Of a stretch of DNA of 64,000 nt, positions 17,413 to 25,002 are shown in pieces. Both the position numbers and the translations under genes were made by a program. Where the stretch lies: NCBI RefSeq assembly GCF_050589705.1, contig NZ_JBNGOT010000004.1, positions 62,001-126,000 on the forward strand, given 5' to 3'. Origin of the DNA: Sunxiuqinia rutila. Its GTDB lineage: Bacteria > Bacteroidota > Bacteroidia > Bacteroidales > Prolixibacteraceae. Within the stretch, counting starts at the first letter, position 1. Each line of letters begins with the position of its first letter. The notes below the pieces were generated by a model. The model ran no database searches. It saw nothing but the letters and a program-made list of their open reading frames with translations, and was not told where the DNA came from.

Positions 17413-17604
17413 ATGAACAAAGGAACAGTTAAATTTTTCAACGAATCCAAAGGTTTTGGATTCATCAAAGATGCCGATTCATCGCAAGAATATTTCGTGC
17501 ATTCATCCGGGTTAATCGACAATATCGGAGAGAATGACGAAGTAACCTTTGAGTTGCAAGAAGGCAGAAAAGGATTAAATGCAGTCAATGTTAAACTAGC
17601 TTAG
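17413..17604 (+). CDS. Cold-shock domain protein
   Basis: 63 aa, a single cold-shock OB-fold that binds single-stranded RNA/DNA as an RNA chaperone. RNP1 (KGFGFI, residues 13-18) and RNP2 (YFVHSS, 27-32) are both intact. The ATG at 17413 gives the family N-terminus MNKGTVKFFN; the frame is open nine codons further up but without family similarity. It is followed by its own terminator, so it is monocistronic. Confidence 0.95.
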   Translation: MNKGTVKFFNESKGFGFIKDADSSQEYFVHSSGLIDNIGENDEVTFELQEGRKGLNAVNVKLA

Positions 17605-17634
17605 TTTAAAATAAACTTACCATTTAAAGATCTT

Positions 17635-17665
17635 AAGTCCCATTAAACATGGGACTTTTTTTTAT
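17635..17665 (+). terminator. Terminator after the cold-shock gene
   Basis: aagtcccat (17635-17643) pairs perfectly with atgggactt (17649-17657), with a 5-nt loop followed by T's. Confidence 0.88.
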
Positions 17666-17812
17666 CTCATTTTCAGACCGATTTTTAAATTTACACCGAC
17701 AAAAAACAACTGATTTAAAGCATGTTTATCTATCCAGTTCATCTCTGAAATGAATAATGGTACAGGTTTTGTATTTTCACTGGAAACAGATCATTAATTA
17801 ATACATAATGTC

Positions 17813-19264
17813 ATGAAAAAATCAATCATCATATCCCTACTCGCACTGTTTATAGCAGCAACGAGTACCGTTCAGGCAAAAAACTACCCGAATGAATACC
17901 TCGGACTGCCTGGAGACAACCTCAACCTCTACGCCACCATGAAGCTTTTTCAGGAATCAGAAACTCTTGAAGATTTTGAACGAAGTTTGAATGATGAAAA
18001 TTCACGCATCAACAACCTCGACCTGAACGGCGACCGAATGGTGGACTACCTGATGGTAATTGATTATGTTGACGGACATGTCCACAACATTGTTTTGAGA
18101 GCCGCCTTGAACCAGAATGAAACACAAGATGTGGCAGTTTTTACCGTTGAACGTTTCAATGACGGATCAGCCCGCATTCAATTAATTGGCGACGAAGCGC
18201 TTTATGGCCCCAATTATATTGTTGAACCCATTTATGCCGACAACCAGGAAAGACCCAACCCCGGCTATATCGGAAACTCAACCGTTGTCGTTGAACGTCC
18301 GTCCATGGTTGCTGTTACCACTTTTCAGGTGGCTGCCTGGCCCGTTATTCGGTTCATTTACCGTCCGAGCTACGTAAGCTGGCATTCATCCTGGCGATGG
18401 GGCCATTACCCTTCCTACTGGCGGCCATGGCGCCCCTATTACTGGCATACTTACTATGGGTACCATACCCACTATCACAACCATTACTATGCGCACTACC
18501 GGCATTCGCACCATCATCATTACAAACATTACAACAAATTTTACTACAGTCGTGTCCGGACTTATTCTCCGAGGGTATCGGCCCGAATAAAACAAGGAAG
18601 CTACCGGAAAACCTATTCGCGTCCGGACCTGAGAAGAAAAGGAGATGTACTTTACAAGCGAACAGCTCGCAAAAATCAGCGATCACGCGAAAACTATTCG
18701 GATAGCAGGCGCAGAACATCCAGCTCATCTGTGAGCAGCCGGCCAGTTAAACGGAACAGTTCCGTATCTCATAAACGATCGGGCTCGAGCACAACAACAC
18801 GGGTAAGCCCAAACTCTTCCGTAAACAGAAGAAGCAGTGTAACACGCAAGTCATCAACCGTTCAGCCCAACAGGTCAGTTAACAACTCGTCTTCAGGACG
18901 CAACACCAAGGTATCACGTAGAACGAGTCCAAGCAGTAATTCGACTTACAGAAGTGGCACCAAGTCTTCGGTGAAGAAGCAAAGTCGGCCATCTCCGAAA
19001 TCAACAACAATAAAGACAAACCGGACAACACGTTCGTCTTACAGCAAGCCCAGCAACAGTTCTTCCAAACGGTCATCCACTTCGGTTTCAAGAAAGTCGA
19101 ATTCCCAACCGAAGAGCTCTTCAAGGTCGGTAAGATCCCGAAGTTCTTCATCAAAGCCTAAAGCAACGGTTCGCAGCAGCAGCTCCAGCAGCAAGACATC
19201 AAAAGCTGCATCGAAAAGCAGGCAATCACGGAGTTCTTCCAGCAAGCGATCCGGACGTAGGTAA
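17813..19264 (+). CDS. Exported protein with His/Tyr/Trp-rich middle and Ser/Arg-rich tail
   Basis: 483 aa, not recognised as a named family. Residues 1-22 are a signal peptide ending VQA-K. The N-terminal third is an ordinary globular domain with a partial EF-hand/dockerin-like loop (DLNGDRMVD, near 63-71). Residues about 185-245 are extremely rich in H, Y and W (runs such as HYHNHYYAHYRHSHHHHYKHYNK). From about 280 to the end the chain is low-complexity and strongly basic, dominated by S, R, K and T. It should be exported across the inner membrane; the final location is unknown. Metal binding by the histidine block and nucleic-acid, polyanion or envelope binding by the tail are guesses. It is followed by its own terminator. 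Confidence 0.7.
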   Translation: MKKSIIISLLALFIAATSTVQAKNYPNEYLGLPGDNLNLYATMKLFQESETLEDFERSLNDENSRINNLDLNGDRMVDYLMVIDYVDGHVHNIVLRAALNQNETQDVAVFTVERFNDGSARIQLIGDEALYGPNYIVEPIYADNQERPNPGYIGNSTVVVERPSMVAVTTFQVAAWPVIRFIYRPSYVSWHSSWRWGHYPSYWRPWRPYYWHTYYGYHTHYHNHYYAHYRHSHHHHYKHYNKFYYSRVRTYSPRVSARIKQGSYRKTYSRPDLRRKGDVLYKRTARKNQRSRENYSDSRRRTSSSSVSSRPVKRNSSVSHKRSGSSTTTRVSPNSSVNRRSSVTRKSSTVQPNRSVNNSSSGRNTKVSRRTSPSSNSTYRSGTKSSVKKQSRPSPKSTTIKTNRTTRSSYSKPSNSSSKRSSTSVSRKSNSQPKSSSRSVRSRSSSSKPKATVRSSSSSSKTSKAASKSRQSRSSSSKRSGRR

Positions 19265-19277
19265 ATCCGAAAAACAT

Positions 19278-19310
19278 AAAAAAGCCGATCCATTTCTGGA
19301 TCGGCTTTTC
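19278..19310 (+). terminator. Bidirectional-looking terminator after the Ser/Arg-rich protein gene
   Basis: aaaagccgatcca (19280-19292) pairs with tggatcggctttt (19297-19309). A-rich on one side and T-rich on the other, it may serve both convergent genes. Confidence 0.85.
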
Positions 19311-19386
19311 TGTGCTTCCAAGTCAAGCTTTACGCGCTAAATAATAATCGCTTTGAGGATAAAACCGGCCTTCGGTCTTGCCGTTT

Positions 19387-19821
19387 TTAACGAATCAAAG
19401 CAAGGTCTTCATCAATAACCTCAGGATTAAAAGCCAGCAATTCATCCGTATACAGCATCTCCGGCACCGGACGATACAGAATGATGCGTTTATTCAGAAC
19501 ATGAGCAAATCCCATTTCCAGAAAGGTATTCCCTCCAATGTAGTTGGCAATGCCCTTTTTATCAAAGTTCAAAACCAAAATCCCATCGGCCATTTTTATC
19601 TTCTCAAAATAGCTCCGAATGACATCATGCTCAATCTTTCGCCGGGCACTTTCACCCGCATTGGTTTTCTCGGCAAAATAGTCCTCCAACGTGAGCTCAC
19701 CGGCTATAATTTGCTGGCTGGTCAAAGGAATATCCACCGTATGCCCCAACCGGGTTAACTCCTGTGCCACCTGCGCTATTTGTAGCGTAAAATCAATACT
19801 TGAACAGATAACAATATGCAT
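19387..19821 (-). CDS. Nucleoside 2-deoxyribosyltransferase-like small protein
   Basis: 144 aa with a Rossmann-like start (MHIVICSSIDFTLQIAQVAQELTRLGH) and a C-terminal GGNTFLEMGFAHVLNKRIILYRP segment. This resembles the catalytic-glutamate region (G.xxE.G.A...KP) of nucleoside 2-deoxyribosyltransferase and toxin-like TIR/NDT-fold proteins. Nucleotide or NAD-related hydrolysis/transfer is possible but unproven. It lies on the same strand as, and 83 nt downstream of, the cytosine permease gene. That is consistent with a nucleobase salvage context. Confidence 0.6.
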   Translation of the reverse strand: MHIVICSSIDFTLQIAQVAQELTRLGHTVDIPLTSQQIIAGELTLEDYFAEKTNAGESARRKIEHDVIRSYFEKIKMADGILVLNFDKKGIANYIGGNTFLEMGFAHVLNKRIILYRPVPEMLYTDELLAFNPEVIDEDLALIR

Positions 19822-19904
19822 ATCAAACTTATTTTTTTTCAGAATACAAAACAGGCTTCCTGTATTTATCTATTCAACAAGAAACATGCGCAGCTTGCTG
19901 TGCG

Positions 19905-21158
19905 CTAAGCCTTGTCCGCAATCGTTTTGGTTTTAAGAATCACCTTTTCGATGATCACATAAGCGACAATAGACGTAAGCACACTATTTACCGGAGCAAC
20001 TCCCGGCAAAAAAGTAGCAGCTAAAACACCCATTCCCCACGCCACAACGGCTGACCAGCGAAATTTAGTGATCGTCTTCTCGGCTAATTTGGCATATTTC
20101 ATTTTATGCACCAGGTAGAAGTCGGCAATGAGCACCCCGCCAATGGATGGCAACATGGTATTCAATACATTCAGGAAGCCGACAAAGTTGTTGTACAAAT
20201 AAAGGGCAAGCAAAGTCCCGACAACACCATTGACAATTACCATTACTTTTTTAGGCAAACGGGTAATGTTTGAAAAACCTAAGCCTGATGCATAAAGTGC
20301 ATTGTCATTGGTTGTCCAGATGTTTAAGCCCAAAATTATCATGGCCCAAACAATCATTCCCTGCTGCATTAAAACATCACTAATATCAGACTGCTGATAG
20401 AAAGCGGAACCAACCGCCCCAAACAAAAACATTAACGAGTTACCCACGAAAAACGCAATCAGCGTGGTTGATACGGCAATTTTGCTGTTTCTTGAAAATC
20501 GGGTAAAGTCAGGAGTTAAGGTGCCACCGCTAATAAAAGAAGCGACACAAATACCAATTGCAGCATAAAGTGTAATCGGATTTGATGGAACAATATCGAA
20601 CCAAGCCTCTGTACCACCAAAATCATTAAAGGCCTTACCAACCGACATTAAACCCAAAAACGTGATGGAAGGAACGGCAATAAAACTAAGTATTGTCAAG
20701 GCTTTGATTCCAAACCAGGCCGTAGCGGTCATAATGAATCCAGAGACAATAACCAGCATGTAAATATTTAAGCCAGTTACTTTTTGCACCGGAATAGCAA
20801 ACATGGCTACACCAACACCGAACCACCCCACTTGCGTAATTCCCAACAAAAACGAGGGTAATATGGAACCGCGTTCGCCAAAAGAATAACGCGCCAACAG
20901 GTGAGTGGACAAATTGGTTTTGGAGGCAATAAAAGCAAGTAAGCCTGTGTAAATTCCTAAAATAAGGTTTCCAAACAATACGGCTGTAATAAAATTAGCG
21001 GCCGTTAATCCTGCTCCCAGGTTTCCGCCAGCCCACATACTGGCTGAGAAAAATGTGAAACCCAGCATAACAACCAGCATGGGCCAAAATCCTTTTTGAT
21101 TATTTTTATCAACAGGCGACAATGAAAAGTCATGGTCAAAGTGTGTCGTCTTTTCCAT
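19905..21158 (-). CDS. codB: Cytosine permease-like NCS1 transporter
   Basis: About 417 aa with some twelve hydrophobic helices. The N-terminus has SLSPVDKNNQKGFWPMLVVMLGFTFFSASMWAGGNLG, the NCS1/CodB signature with the GG..LG helix-break, and helix 3 has the conserved ARYSFGERGS element. NCS1 carriers import purine or pyrimidine bases with H+ or Na+. I chose the ATG at 21158; an in-frame ATG at 21197 would overlap the upstream gene and adds non-homologous residues. It is 25 nt after the phosphoribosyltransferase-like gene and probably in one operon with it. The exact base is not determinable. Confidence 0.82.
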   Translation of the reverse strand: MEKTTHFDHDFSLSPVDKNNQKGFWPMLVVMLGFTFFSASMWAGGNLGAGLTAANFITAVLFGNLILGIYTGLLAFIASKTNLSTHLLARYSFGERGSILPSFLLGITQVGWFGVGVAMFAIPVQKVTGLNIYMLVIVSGFIMTATAWFGIKALTILSFIAVPSITFLGLMSVGKAFNDFGGTEAWFDIVPSNPITLYAAIGICVASFISGGTLTPDFTRFSRNSKIAVSTTLIAFFVGNSLMFLFGAVGSAFYQQSDISDVLMQQGMIVWAMIILGLNIWTTNDNALYASGLGFSNITRLPKKVMVIVNGVVGTLLALYLYNNFVGFLNVLNTMLPSIGGVLIADFYLVHKMKYAKLAEKTITKFRWSAVVAWGMGVLAATFLPGVAPVNSVLTSIVAYVIIEKVILKTKTIADKA

Positions 21159-21183
21159 TCTTATATAGTATAGTTTGAATTGA

Positions 21184-22179
21184 TTATGAATTTGCAATAG
21201 TTTTCAACTTATCCAGCTGACAACGGGCCACTTCCAGCAGACTAACATCGGCGAACCGGCTGGCATCAAGCTCCGGGAAACGTTCACTGAGCAGCTGAGT
21301 AAAAGTTCTGCCCCGGCGGGCCATGGTATGCACCTGCTCCCAATATTCAATCACATCTTCCAGGTATTCAGGAAGCCAAAAAGCCCGCGACCCGGCATCG
21401 TAAATCACACAGCGCTCAATAGCATATGCCGGCGCTTCGTACTGACTTTCGATAAACTCCGGCGTCATTAACGCATCGCGTTTGACCAAGTCGGTTCCGG
21501 TAAGTTTTATCGTCAATGGCGATGAAATGGTTGGAACGGAAAAACGTCCTTCAATGTAACAGAGGGTAGTTGATTGGTAGCCTTCAAATTTCTCGCGGCA
21601 CAGGGCATCCACTTTTTCCAAAATTTCTTCCGTACGCTGTCCTCCAAAAGTGAAAAACAGAATCGATTCAATATTGATGTTGTTCATTTCGGCTTGTTTT
21701 ACCAAGGCCTCCAAGCCAAACTCTAGGCTGGTTCCGGTAGCCACAACATCGCCAATGACAATTTGTGCCGATGGAGGCATGTAAACTTTTTGGTAATCGC
21801 TTTCAATAATATGCCATTCTTCCGATTCCGGATTCCTCCGCGCACGCTGGGCACTGATAAACGACGAGCCATGCAAATTCCAGCCAAAAGCATCTGCAAT
21901 AGCCTGACGCAAGCCAAAATTCAATCCTCCGCGCAAAATGTTAAAAACAATGGTTTTTCGTTCTTCCAGTTTAATCACTTGCTCTTCCTGCATACTTTTT
22001 AAAGCCAGCGAACAGGCTCTTCCTAACTTTTGCGTGTAATCAACCCCCATAACGGTTGAATCATTGCAAATTGCACGCGTTTCAGCACTGGAAACAAGCA
22101 AGCGGTTGACACTTGTTTTCCCTTCTTCCTCAATTTGATAGATCGAAGAATTGTTATTCGTTGAAATTCTATTCAGCAT
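21184..22179 (-). CDS. Type I phosphoribosyltransferase-fold protein
   Basis: 331 aa. The core (about residues 70-190) shows the PRPP-binding loop VIGDVVATGTSL at 141-152 preceded by a NILRGGLNFGL segment (80-90), like the PPi loop of uracil-type PRTases. The C-terminal 130 residues are an extra helical domain with no assignment. It may convert a nucleobase plus PRPP to a nucleotide and form an import/salvage unit with the permease 25 nt downstream (inference). At 331 aa it is much longer than Upp or Apt (about 180-220), so it is not a standard salvage enzyme. Confidence 0.68.
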   Translation of the reverse strand: MLNRISTNNNSSIYQIEEEGKTSVNRLLVSSAETRAICNDSTVMGVDYTQKLGRACSLALKSMQEEQVIKLEERKTIVFNILRGGLNFGLRQAIADAFGWNLHGSSFISAQRARRNPESEEWHIIESDYQKVYMPPSAQIVIGDVVATGTSLEFGLEALVKQAEMNNINIESILFFTFGGQRTEEILEKVDALCREKFEGYQSTTLCYIEGRFSVPTISSPLTIKLTGTDLVKRDALMTPEFIESQYEAPAYAIERCVIYDAGSRAFWLPEYLEDVIEYWEQVHTMARRGRTFTQLLSERFPELDASRFADVSLLEVARCQLDKLKTIANS

Positions 22180-22422
22180 TTCTAAAAGATTTAGTATGTA
22201 ATCGGGAGAAACAGGAGACCAGAGAACGGTCTCGAAGAGTGCCCCGAGTATTCAGAATTACCCTCTAAATACCGGACCACAAAAGTGCTTTTTATTAATT
22301 AAAAATCAAAAATTGATGTTCTTAAACAGCTCCTTTAGATCATCTCTTACCCTTTTATTAACAAGAAGACAAAAATGCCTGTCTTTGAGATTTCGTCAGC
22401 CCAGACATCAAGGCGTTGAGCA

Positions 22423-22457
22423 AAAAAAAGGCCAATCATCGTCTGATTGACCTTTTT
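22423..22457 (-). terminator. Terminator downstream of the DUF1080 gene
   Basis: The stem ggccaatca/tgattgacc is flanked by A8 and T5, so it could work in either direction. It is 76 nt past the DUF1080 stop on the minus strand. It is closely similar to the terminator that follows tRNA-Asn. Confidence 0.7.
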
Positions 22458-22466
22458 AGCTCTCCA
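22442..22466 (-). repeat. Direct repeat copy of the tRNA-Asn 3' end plus terminator (distal copy)
   Basis: 25 nt here match 26 nt at 23703-23728 with one gap and one mismatch (tctgattgacctttttagctc...). The copy at 23703 includes the last bases of tRNA-Asn and its terminator. This copy therefore looks like a stub of a tRNA 3' end. The two copies bracket the DUF1080 gene. Confidence 0.5.
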
Positions 22467-22532
22467 ACAGTGGTAATATGCACCTGTTTGCAACAACTCC
22501 ACGTTTAAAGAAAACAATTTTTACAACACCAC

Positions 22533-23519
22533 TTAGTTGACAGCGGGTGTAATCACAAATTTGCGGAACTCGATGGGGCCATGATCACCTTGCACCATGA
22601 TGGGGCCCGGTTCTCCCTCTTTGCTATCAAGCGAACCACCTGTAATTCCAGGGATTGGACGGTTCGAAACCGTTTCAATACCGTTATGAACAACCGTTAC
22701 ATGGCGACCAACAAGCGTGATTTCGTAAGTTTGCCATTCGCCCGGTTTTTTAGCGGCATTAACCGAAGGAGCAATAAATCCGTAGATACCACCAATACTT
22801 ACCGCATCAGCTCTTCCTTTTGAATCTTCAATTTGAAGTTCGTAACGGCCACGTAGATAAATTCCACTGTTACTTCCTTCCGGATAGCGGAATTCGACGC
22901 TAAGTTTGAAATCGTCAAATTTCTGATTGGTAACCAGGTTGCCACCTTTTTCTGTGTTCACCATAACACCGTCAATCATCCGGAACTTATTGTTCGCTGG
23001 AATGATCCATTTGTCCATGTTGTCCGTAAGCAGGTTAATCGGATTTCCCCAAATTGCTGGCTCTGTTCTTTCCAAAGAAGGCGCACGAACACCAGTCCAT
23101 TTCAGTTTGTTGCCATCAAGTACTTTATATCCGGTCAACACATCGTCTTTTATCGTAAATTCAAAATAGATGTCATCAATATCCATCCATTGTGGTGGAA
23201 TGGTAAAATGATATTTATCTTCACTCGCTGAATAATGAATTTCTGCAATTGGTCTTGCACTTCCTTCGTATCCTACATAATATCCTACAAGTGTTGAGAA
23301 ACCAGACAATTTAATTTCCAACCAACCGGGGAAACCATCCGAGGCCATTAAACCGTGTCTGAAAATTCCGAGATTCTCTAATTGTTCTTTCTCCATGGTG
23401 ATCGTAAGATCCCATTTCCCAATCACATTCGAATCGCTTTCAACACGCTGTGCCTGCACCGAAACGAAGCTAGTTAAAGTAAATACAAAAAGTAATAGGA
23501 ATGTTTTTAGTTTTTTCAT
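22533..23519 (-). CDS. Exported DUF1080 (3-keto-disaccharide hydrolase-type) protein
   Basis: 328 aa with a signal peptide (residues 1-23, ending VQAQ). An N-terminal lipocalin/jelly-roll-like region of about 140 residues precedes the DUF1080 (PF06439) concanavalin-like domain (about 150-325). The latter is marked by NKFRMIDGVMVNTEKGGNLVTNQKFDDFKLSVEFR, SNSGIYLRGRYELQI and a GPIMVQGDHGPIEFRKF ending. Members act on 3-keto glycosides or bind related glycans. A second, double DUF1080 protein is at 58358. A -7-like box lies about 50 nt upstream. It is bracketed by near-identical terminator sequences. Confidence 0.85.
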   Translation of the reverse strand: MKKLKTFLLLFVFTLTSFVSVQAQRVESDSNVIGKWDLTITMEKEQLENLGIFRHGLMASDGFPGWLEIKLSGFSTLVGYYVGYEGSARPIAEIHYSASEDKYHFTIPPQWMDIDDIYFEFTIKDDVLTGYKVLDGNKLKWTGVRAPSLERTEPAIWGNPINLLTDNMDKWIIPANNKFRMIDGVMVNTEKGGNLVTNQKFDDFKLSVEFRYPEGSNSGIYLRGRYELQIEDSKGRADAVSIGGIYGFIAPSVNAAKKPGEWQTYEITLVGRHVTVVHNGIETVSNRPIPGITGGSLDSKEGEPGPIMVQGDHGPIEFRKFVITPAVN

Positions 23520-23565
23520 GATACTATTCTGTTCGATTAATAAATGTGAATTTTTTGTTTACGTA

Positions 23566-23573
23566 CAAATCTA
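23566..23573 (-). promoter_or_regulatory. Candidate -7 box for the DUF1080 gene
   Basis: The minus strand reads TAGATTTG (TAnnTTTG), 47 nt before the ATG at 23519. No clear -33 element. Confidence 0.4.
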
Positions 23574-23685
23574 CTTAAAAAACTACTTCAGAATAAATCA
23601 CAATATCCGAATCGGGTGTGTATTTGGAATTATTTACTATTTGTTGGAGGTTTCTCAGACTTTCAGCTTCTTAAATCAGGGACAA

Positions 23686-23718
23686 AAAAAAGGTCAACCA
23701 TTTCTGATTGACCTTTTT
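23686..23718 (-). terminator. Terminator of tRNA-Asn
   Basis: ggtcaa/ttgacc stem with A-rich and T-rich flanks, starting 4 nt beyond the tRNA 3' end on the minus strand. Confidence 0.75.
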
Positions 23719-23721
23719 GAG

Positions 23722-23795
23722 CTCCCCAGGTAGGACTTGAACCTACGACCTACGGATTAACAGTCCGCCGCTCTAACCAACTGAGCTACTAGGGA
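23722..23795 (-). tRNA. tRNA-Asn (anticodon GTT)
   Basis: 74 nt. The acceptor stem TCCCTAG pairs with CTGGGGA (one G-T pair), with discriminator G. The D arm has AGCTCAGTTGGTTAGAGC, the anticodon stem-loop is CGGACTGTTAATCCG with GTT at its centre, and the T arm is GTAGGTTCAAGTCCTAC. CCA is not encoded. All four stems close. It stands alone, followed by a terminator. Confidence 0.95.
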
Positions 23796-23985
23796 ATTTT
23801 TATCTTTAGAACTGTTGCTTTGTGTTTCAAAAGCGATGCAAAAATAGGAGCTTTTTTGGAAAGAAAAAACAAAAACAGAAAAAATTATTCATTTTGATCG
23901 ATATTTTTTTTCCGACCAAACCCCTTTGAAATAGGTACACCCAGCGCACACCTAACTAAAGATTCTGATTATCACCAACCTTACT

Positions 23986-24750
23986 TTAAAAGTGCCGAAC
24001 CAAAGCCGAACGCCACCAGGAATAATATTTTTCTTCCAAATCTTTTTCCGAAGGAAACGGATAAAAGAGGTACTGCTTTTGGTCGCCTACAAAAAACCCG
24101 GTTTGAATGGTTCGATACGAAATGTCATCGCGCAAAAAACGCAAGACGGTTTTAGTTTGACGAGCTGACGATAGTTTCAACTTCTTGATACAATCCCGAA
24201 GATGATCCGGATTCGGATAAGGCAAATCGCTTAGGGGGCCATCGGGATTTGTTCCCCAGTCATTCAATTTCAAATCCACTAAAAATACTTTAGGTGCCGA
24301 CACCGGCTGATTCATGTCAGTTAAACGGCGAATAAAATCAACGGGCGAAAGTTTACTGGCCACCCGCGTAGTCACCGGAATTAATTGTTGATACAAGTGA
24401 ATTTCCTTGGTAGTCTTCGGAATATAATCATGAGCTGCCATTTCCAGCACCTTTCCGTCATCAGTCACCAGGTAAAGATTACGCAGAGCACGCAAAGGAA
24501 TTGCTTCAAAACAGCGGTAAATGGAAAGATAAACCGAACGTTTGGGCTCTCCATCATCATAGGGTTTCATTTTTAAATTGATATAATCCTGATGCAGTTT
24601 GGTATGGTCGGGATCAAATTCAAAAAAAATCACCTGCCCATGAAGCTGTTTTTGGGTACCTACCGAAAGGTAATTCCCAAAGTCATGTGGTTGCAAATGC
24701 GAAACAATAATGGACTCGGGAGTGGCAACCAGGTAAAAATATTTTTTCAT
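23986..24750 (-). CDS. Conserved hypothetical protein (unrecognised)
   Basis: 254 aa, family not recognised. There is no signal peptide or membrane helix, so it is probably cytoplasmic. It begins MKKYFYLVATPESIIVSHLQPHDFG, which recalls a beta-strand-rich start, and has a basic, helical C-terminal half with KLKLSSARQTKTVLRFLRDD. The ORF is clean, similar in composition to its neighbours, and monocistronic. No function is proposed. Confidence 0.6.
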   Translation of the reverse strand: MKKYFYLVATPESIIVSHLQPHDFGNYLSVGTQKQLHGQVIFFEFDPDHTKLHQDYINLKMKPYDDGEPKRSVYLSIYRCFEAIPLRALRNLYLVTDDGKVLEMAAHDYIPKTTKEIHLYQQLIPVTTRVASKLSPVDFIRRLTDMNQPVSAPKVFLVDLKLNDWGTNPDGPLSDLPYPNPDHLRDCIKKLKLSSARQTKTVLRFLRDDISYRTIQTGFFVGDQKQYLFYPFPSEKDLEEKYYSWWRSALVRHF

Positions 24751-25002
24751 AGCTTCTAATTTTATTGATTTGCGTTTCTCCTAATTCCAATTCAAACAAC
24801 ACCTTTCATTACGTCCCATTCTTTAAGCAGGCTTGCTCCCTTCCGTATCCAACTTGTTTTGCCCCATTAAAAACAAGGTTTTCACCGCTTTAAATCACGA
24901 ATCTTTCTTTATCATTAATGAAGGGAAGCTGCACCAATGCTTTCTTTCGTAATCCCATTTTATTAACTATTTTCGCCATAATTTTTTATACGAATTTTGA
25001 TT

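Larger units (their letters stand above)
22180..22532. other. 353-nt intergenic region between the PRTase-like and DUF1080 genes
   Basis: On the minus strand the part next to 22179 is the leader of the PRTase-like gene. It has two short overlapping stems that cannot form together: gagacc/ggtctc (22215-22220 with 22228-22233) and ctcg/cgag (22231-22234 with 22244-22247). The rest holds the terminator at 22423-22457 and the tRNA-like remnant at 22442-22466 described separately. No ORF is convincing. Confidence 0.35.
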
